Assembly (NCBI GenBank): GCA_024304985.1
Contig: JAMWZC010000001.1
Span: 186,001-250,000, forward strand
Direction of reading: 5' to 3'
From: Paracoccaceae bacterium
GTDB lineage: Bacteria; Pseudomonadota; Alphaproteobacteria; Rhodobacterales; Rhodobacteraceae
DNA: 64,000 bases
Shown: piece after piece, positions 60,591 through 64,000 of the stretch
How the letters are laid out: the number at the start of each line of letters is the position of its first letter
How positions within the stretch are numbered: the first letter of the stretch is position 1
Program-made: the position numbers and the translations under genes
The notes under the pieces: model-generated
What the model was told of the DNA's origin: nothing
The model's input: the letters and a program-made list of their open reading frames with translations, nothing else
Databases searched by the model: none

Positions 60591-61757
60591 TCAGCCCTTG
60601 AGTGGGGCCGCGCGTTCCACAAGCCGTGCGAAGAAGGATGCGCCTACGGGCGCTACCGCATCGTTGAAGTCATAGCCTGCCTGATGGAGGCCCGCACCTT
60701 CGCCCTGACCGAGGAACAGATAGGCACCGGGCCGCGCTTGCAGCATGTAGGCGAAATCCTCGGCCCCCATCTCGCGGCCGGCCTCGGCCACGACATTCGC
60801 GGCCCCGACGACATCGGCCGCGACCTCGGCGGCAAAGGCGGCGCGGGCGGGATCGTTGACAGTGGCGGGATACCAGACCTCGTAATCCAGTTCCGCCTCG
60901 ACGCCGTAGCTGGCCGCCTGCCCCGCCACGATGGCTTTCATCCGGTCCATGACCATCGCCTGCACAGCCGTGTCGAAGGTGCGCACAGTGCCCCCGACAT
61001 AGGCGGTTTCAGGCACGATGTTCTCGGCGCTGCCGGTATGGATCTGGGTGACCGAGATCACCAGATCATCCAGTGCGTAATGGTTGCGGCTGCTGATCGT
61101 CTGGATCGCCTGCACGATGCCCACGGCTGCCACCACCGGGTCACGGGTCGCGTGCGGCATCGCACCATGCCCGCCCAAGCCCTTGATATGGATATGGAAC
61201 GTATCCACAGCCGCCATGATCGGCCCCGGTGTGGTATAGAAACTGCCTTCCGCGAAACCGGGGGCGTTGTGGATGGCATAGACTTCGGTGATGCCGAAGC
61301 GGTCCATCACGCCCTCCTCGACCATGACACCGCCGCCGCCGCCATTCTCTTCGGCGGGCTGAAAGATCAGCGCGACCTTGCCGGCGAAATTTCGCGTCTC
61401 GGCCAGATAGCGCGCCGCACCCAGCAGCATCGTGGTATGCCCGTCATGGCCGCAGGCATGCATCACGCCCGGCACTGTCGAGGCGTATTCCGCGCCCGTT
61501 TCCTCAGCAATCGGGAGGGCATCCATATCGGCGCGCAATCCGATGACCGGCCCCGGCCCTTGCCCTTCGATGATGGCGACAACGCCGGTCTTCGCGATGC
61601 CTTCGTGAATGTCGGTAATCCCGAACTCCTTCAGTCTTTCAACAACATAGGCGGCAGTCTTGACGCAATCGAAGCCCAGTTCCGGGTGTTGGTGGAGATG
61701 GCGCCGCCAGCCGGTCATGTCTTCGGCATATCCGGCTATCCGGTTGATCACGGCCAT
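60591..61757 (-). CDS. M20D amidohydrolase (hippurate/peptide deacylase type)
   Basis: 388 aa from the ATG at 61757 (AAGGAG upstream; the frame open further right is antisense to mazG). Motifs: RRHLHQHPELGFD, LRADMDALPI, MHACGHDGHTTMLLG and IFQPAEENGGGG, with the metal ligands of family M20D. Such enzymes hydrolyse N-acyl or N-carbamoyl amino acids and related amides. The precise substrate is unknown. It diverges from mazG by 63 bp. Confidence 0.85.
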   Translation of the reverse strand: MAVINRIAGYAEDMTGWRRHLHQHPELGFDCVKTAAYVVERLKEFGITDIHEGIAKTGVVAIIEGQGPGPVIGLRADMDALPIAEETGAEYASTVPGVMHACGHDGHTTMLLGAARYLAETRNFAGKVALIFQPAEENGGGGGVMVEEGVMDRFGITEVYAIHNAPGFAEGSFYTTPGPIMAAVDTFHIHIKGLGGHGAMPHATRDPVVAAVGIVQAIQTISSRNHYALDDLVISVTQIHTGSAENIVPETAYVGGTVRTFDTAVQAMVMDRMKAIVAGQAASYGVEAELDYEVWYPATVNDPARAAFAAEVAADVVGAANVVAEAGREMGAEDFAYMLQARPGAYLFLGQGEGAGLHQAGYDFNDAVAPVGASFFARLVERAAPLKG

Positions 61758-61820
61758 CTCTGGACTCCTTGGGCTGTTGCGGTCACCCTGCCACCAAACC
61801 CGAAAACCGGAGCCGCCGCA

Positions 61821-62645
61821 ATGACCGATGACGCCCTGATCCATGACCCTGACGGCGGCTTGCCGCGTCTTTTGCGGATCATGCAGCGGTTGCGCGATCC
61901 GGTGACGGGCTGTCCATGGGATATCGAGCAGGATTTCGCGACCATCGCACCCTACACGATCGAGGAGGCTTATGAGGTGGCCGATGCCATCGAACGGCAG
62001 GACTGGCCGGAACTCGAGGGCGAGTTGGGCGACCTGCTGTTGCAGGTGGTCTATCATTCGCAGATGGCGGATGAGGCGGGACTGTTCAGCTTTGACAGCG
62101 TCACGCGACGGGTCTCGGACAAGATGGTGGCCCGGCATCCGCATGTGTTCGGGGATGAAAGTCGCGACAAATCCGCAGAGCAACAGACCGCCGACTGGGA
62201 GAAAATCAAAGCCTCGGAACGCGCAGGCAAGGCGCAGGTCGGGGTTCTGGACGGGGTGGCGGTGGGATTGCCCGCGTTGTTGCGTGCGGTGAAGTTGCAA
62301 AAGCGCGCGGCGCGGGTGGGATTCGACTGGCCGGATGTCGGCCAGGTGCTGGACAAGATCACCGAGGAAGCCCGCGAATTGACCGAGGCGCGCGCCACGC
62401 TGTCGCAGGATGAGATCACCGAGGAATTCGGTGATCTGCTGTTCGTGATGGCCAATCTGGCGCGGCATCTTGAGATTGATCCCGAAGCCGCCCTGCGTGC
62501 CGCCAATGCCAAGTTCATCCGCCGTTTTCAACATATAGAACAGCAACTTGCAAAGCGCGGCTCATCCCCGGCGCAATCCGATCTGACAGAGATGGACGCG
62601 CTGTGGAACGAGGCCAAGGCGCGGGACAAGATGGCCAAGAGTTAG
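61821..62645 (+). CDS. mazG: Nucleoside triphosphate pyrophosphohydrolase
   Basis: 274 aa, the tandem-domain form. Domain 1 shows RLRDPVTGCPWDIEQ and TIEEAYEVADAIE, plus ELGDLLLQVVYH. Domain 2 repeats the pattern as EEARELTEA and EEFGDLLFVMANLARH. It hydrolyses NTPs to NMP and pyrophosphate, and in enterobacteria restrains toxic nucleotide pools. The ATG at 61821 has GGAG upstream. Confidence 0.9.
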   Translation: MTDDALIHDPDGGLPRLLRIMQRLRDPVTGCPWDIEQDFATIAPYTIEEAYEVADAIERQDWPELEGELGDLLLQVVYHSQMADEAGLFSFDSVTRRVSDKMVARHPHVFGDESRDKSAEQQTADWEKIKASERAGKAQVGVLDGVAVGLPALLRAVKLQKRAARVGFDWPDVGQVLDKITEEARELTEARATLSQDEITEEFGDLLFVMANLARHLEIDPEAALRAANAKFIRRFQHIEQQLAKRGSSPAQSDLTEMDALWNEAKARDKMAKS

Positions 62646-62687
62646 GTGCCCCGCACCCGGCTTTTGTCCGACAATTTCATTCAGGTA

Positions 62688-62716
62688 TTGACCCGACAAA
62701 AAAACTCGGGTTTAGA
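62688..62716 (+). promoter_or_regulatory. Sigma70-type promoter of the iron-binding protein gene
   Basis: TTGACC (62688-62693), 17-nt spacer with an A-run, TTTAGA (62711-62716), 36 bp before the start codon. An iron-responsive box may overlap it, but I could not match one confidently. Confidence 0.5.
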
Positions 62717-62751
62717 GGGGCTATCGCAACACCCGTTTTGACGAGGACACC

Positions 62752-63765
62752 ATGACCCGACACCTGACCACCGCCCTGCTGAGCGCCACCGCGATCTCGC
62801 TGGCCCTGCCCGTTCTGGCCGAGGAGGTGAATGTCTATTCCTATCGCCAGCCCGAGTTGATCAAGCCGCTGACCGATGCGTTCACCGCCGAGACCGGAAT
62901 CGATGTGAACGTGGCCTTTCTGGACAAGGGGATGGTCGAACGTCTGACCGCTGAAGGCGATCGCTCGCCCGCCGATCTGGTGCTGACTGTCGATATCTCG
63001 CGTCTGGCCGAGGTGGTCGAGGCCGGTCTGACCCAGCCGGTCGACAGCGAGGTTCTGCGCGCCAATGTGCCCGACATCTATCACGATCCCGAAGGACATT
63101 GGTGGGGTCTGACCACCCGCGCCCGCATCATCTATGCCTCGAAAGAGCGTGTGGCCGAGGGCGAAGTGACCACCTACGAGGATCTGACCGATCCCAAATG
63201 GAAGGGCCGCATCTGCACCCGTTCCGGCACCAACTCCTATACGCTGGGCCTGACATCGGCGGTGATCCATCACCATGGCGAGGAAGCCGCGAAAGAGTGG
63301 CTGGAAGGTCTGAAGGCCAATCTGGCGCGCAAGCCCGAAGGCAATGACCGCGCGCAGGTCCGTGCGATCTGGGCCGGTGAATGCGATATCAGCCTTGGCA
63401 ACACATATTACATGGCGCAGATGCTGGCCGATCCCGAGCAGCAGGAATGGGCCAATTCCGTCAACATCGTCTTTCCGACCTTCGAGAATGGCGGCACCCA
63501 TGTGAATATCTCGGGGGTGGCGATGACCAAGGCGGCCCCGAACCGCGAGAATGCGTTGAAGATGATGGAATTCCTGACCTCGCCCACCGCGCAGCAGATC
63601 TATGCCGAGGCGAATGCCGAGTATCCGATCGCACCGGGAACCGAACCCGACGAACTGGTGAAAAGCTGGGGCACATTCACGGCGGATGACATCAATCTGA
63701 TGGATCTGGCCAAGCTGCGCGGCGCCGCGCTGCGCCTGACCGAAACCGTCGATTTCGACGGCTGA
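62752..63765 (+). CDS. Fe(3+) ABC transporter substrate-binding protein
   Basis: 337 aa. Signal peptide about residues 1-22 (LALPVLA-EE). The mature protein begins with VNVYSYRQPELIKPLTDAF and contains TRARIIYAS and the tyrosine pair in GNTYYMAQML used for ferric-ion binding in FbpA/FutA proteins. It delivers iron to an ABC permease that is not in the window. GAGGA precedes the ATG, and a strong terminator follows, so this is a monocistronic unit. Confidence 0.9.
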   Translation: MTRHLTTALLSATAISLALPVLAEEVNVYSYRQPELIKPLTDAFTAETGIDVNVAFLDKGMVERLTAEGDRSPADLVLTVDISRLAEVVEAGLTQPVDSEVLRANVPDIYHDPEGHWWGLTTRARIIYASKERVAEGEVTTYEDLTDPKWKGRICTRSGTNSYTLGLTSAVIHHHGEEAAKEWLEGLKANLARKPEGNDRAQVRAIWAGECDISLGNTYYMAQMLADPEQQEWANSVNIVFPTFENGGTHVNISGVAMTKAAPNRENALKMMEFLTSPTAQQIYAEANAEYPIAPGTEPDELVKSWGTFTADDINLMDLAKLRGAALRLTETVDFDG

Positions 63766-63792
63766 ACCTGTCGTCACCCGCGTACAGGGATG

Positions 63793-63822
63793 GGGCGGCC
63801 GCTGGGCCGCCCTTTTCGTTTT
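63793..63822 (+). terminator. Strong Rho-independent terminator
   Basis: GGGCGGCC/GGCCGCCC with a GCTG loop followed by TTTTCGTTTT, 28 nt after the iron-binding protein stop. Confidence 0.85.
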
Positions 63823-63846
63823 AATCTGTCAGATTGCCGGGATGCG

Positions 63847-64000
63847 CTACTGGATCTCGACCGCGACCTGCATGTCGGAAAAGGCGATATAGCGGTAGGT
63901 CAGCCGCTTCTTGGCGCAAACCTCTTGCCAGGCGCGGTGTTCGCCGAACCGCCAGTTCGGATAGCCGTAATATTCGTCAAACACGACGATGCTGCCCTTG
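63847..64000 (-). CDS. C-terminal end of a SAM-dependent methyltransferase (partial)
   Basis: The last 51 codons of a gene running in from the right edge. The sequence SIVVFDEYYGYPNW, then GEHRAWQEVCAKK and YRYIAFSDMQVAVEI resembles the end of TylF/CmcI-like class I methyltransferases, where DE and the late VAV strand close the fold. Too little is present for a firm call. Confidence 0.55.
   Translation of the reverse strand, partial: KGSIVVFDEYYGYPNWRFGEHRAWQEVCAKKRLTYRYIAFSDMQVAVEIQ

Noticed and set aside
60684-61820. A long N-terminal extension of mazG.
   Set aside because: It is antisense to the M20D amidohydrolase, whose motifs are complete. mazG has its own ribosome site and start at 61821.
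1-64000. CRISPR arrays, prophage or complete insertion sequences.
   Set aside because: I saw no regularly spaced repeats, no phage structural genes and no transposase frame.

Overview
The window is about 64 kb of GC-rich bacterial chromosome. Gene content and gene order point to an alphaproteobacterium of the Rhodobacteraceae (Rhodobacter/Paracoccus/roseobacter relatives). The pointers are lptF-lptG-lptD-surA-pdxA-rsmA packed with stop/start overlaps, prfA-prmC next to a DUF4167 gene, an Acr3 arsenite pump, FNR-type boxes, and GGAAC-N17-GTT promoters of the alphaproteobacterial general-stress (EcfG) type. I cannot name the genus. There are no rRNA genes, CRISPR arrays or complete insertion sequences. 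One tRNA gene, Gly(TCC), is present.

Region by region. 1-7.6 kb is a stress block: yidB and glsB diverge from the large catalase katE, then come a CopG regulator with an intracellular PHB-depolymerase-type esterase, a secreted Ser/Thr-rich protein, and a thioredoxin-reductase-like flavoprotein coupled to a small hydrophilic protein. Three EcfG-type promoters lie in this block. 7.6-14.7 kb is redox and ion transport: a NOX/ferric-reductase-like membrane flavoprotein diverges from a secreted five-haem cytochrome carrying two EF-hand-like loops, followed by an SH3 protein, a P2-type cation ATPase with a perfect FNR box, and Acr3. 14.9-24.3 kb is one peptide-utilisation locus: dipeptide-type ABC transporter, cytoplasmic gamma-glutamyltransferase and M20 peptidase, divergent from an IclR regulator. 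24.4-26.6 kb holds a coiled-coil membrane protein coupled to a ClpP-fold envelope protein, then the tRNA. 26.8-31.6 kb has an orphan peptide-binding protein divergent from a TetR regulator with a palindromic operator, a GNAT, an Asp-box beta-propeller and a small cytochrome c. 31.7-34.0 kb is a DUF4394 protein plus a SigK-like sigma factor and its anti-sigma factor.

34.1-37.6 kb carries a VTT-like membrane protein and a PepSY/response-regulator/histidine-kinase operon, divergent from a second PepSY protein across four ordered repeats. 37.6-41.5 kb has a LysR regulator divergent from an ALDH7 dehydrogenase, a RidA protein and small genes. At 41.6-44.0 kb the ndk start region is duplicated as a perfect 89-bp inverted repeat, so that an ABC-F ATPase now begins with the first 15 residues of Ndk. 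44.0-45.1 kb is an AT-rich island with a PIN-like gene and possible IS-end remnants. 45.1-64.0 kb is mostly housekeeping: MarC-type protein, aspartic protease, holC, pepA, the lpt/surA/pdxA/rsmA operon, DUF4167, prmC-prfA, DUF1499, an agmatinase-type ureohydrolase, M20D amidohydrolase, mazG, an iron-binding protein and the end of a methyltransferase.

How the parts work together (inference): the left end is stress and redox defence under sigma-factor and oxygen control, the middle is peptide and amino-acid acquisition under local one-component regulators, and the right end is envelope biogenesis and translation. Starts were chosen from visible ribosome binding sites and overlaps. No similarity search was possible, so family names rest on motifs read by eye.
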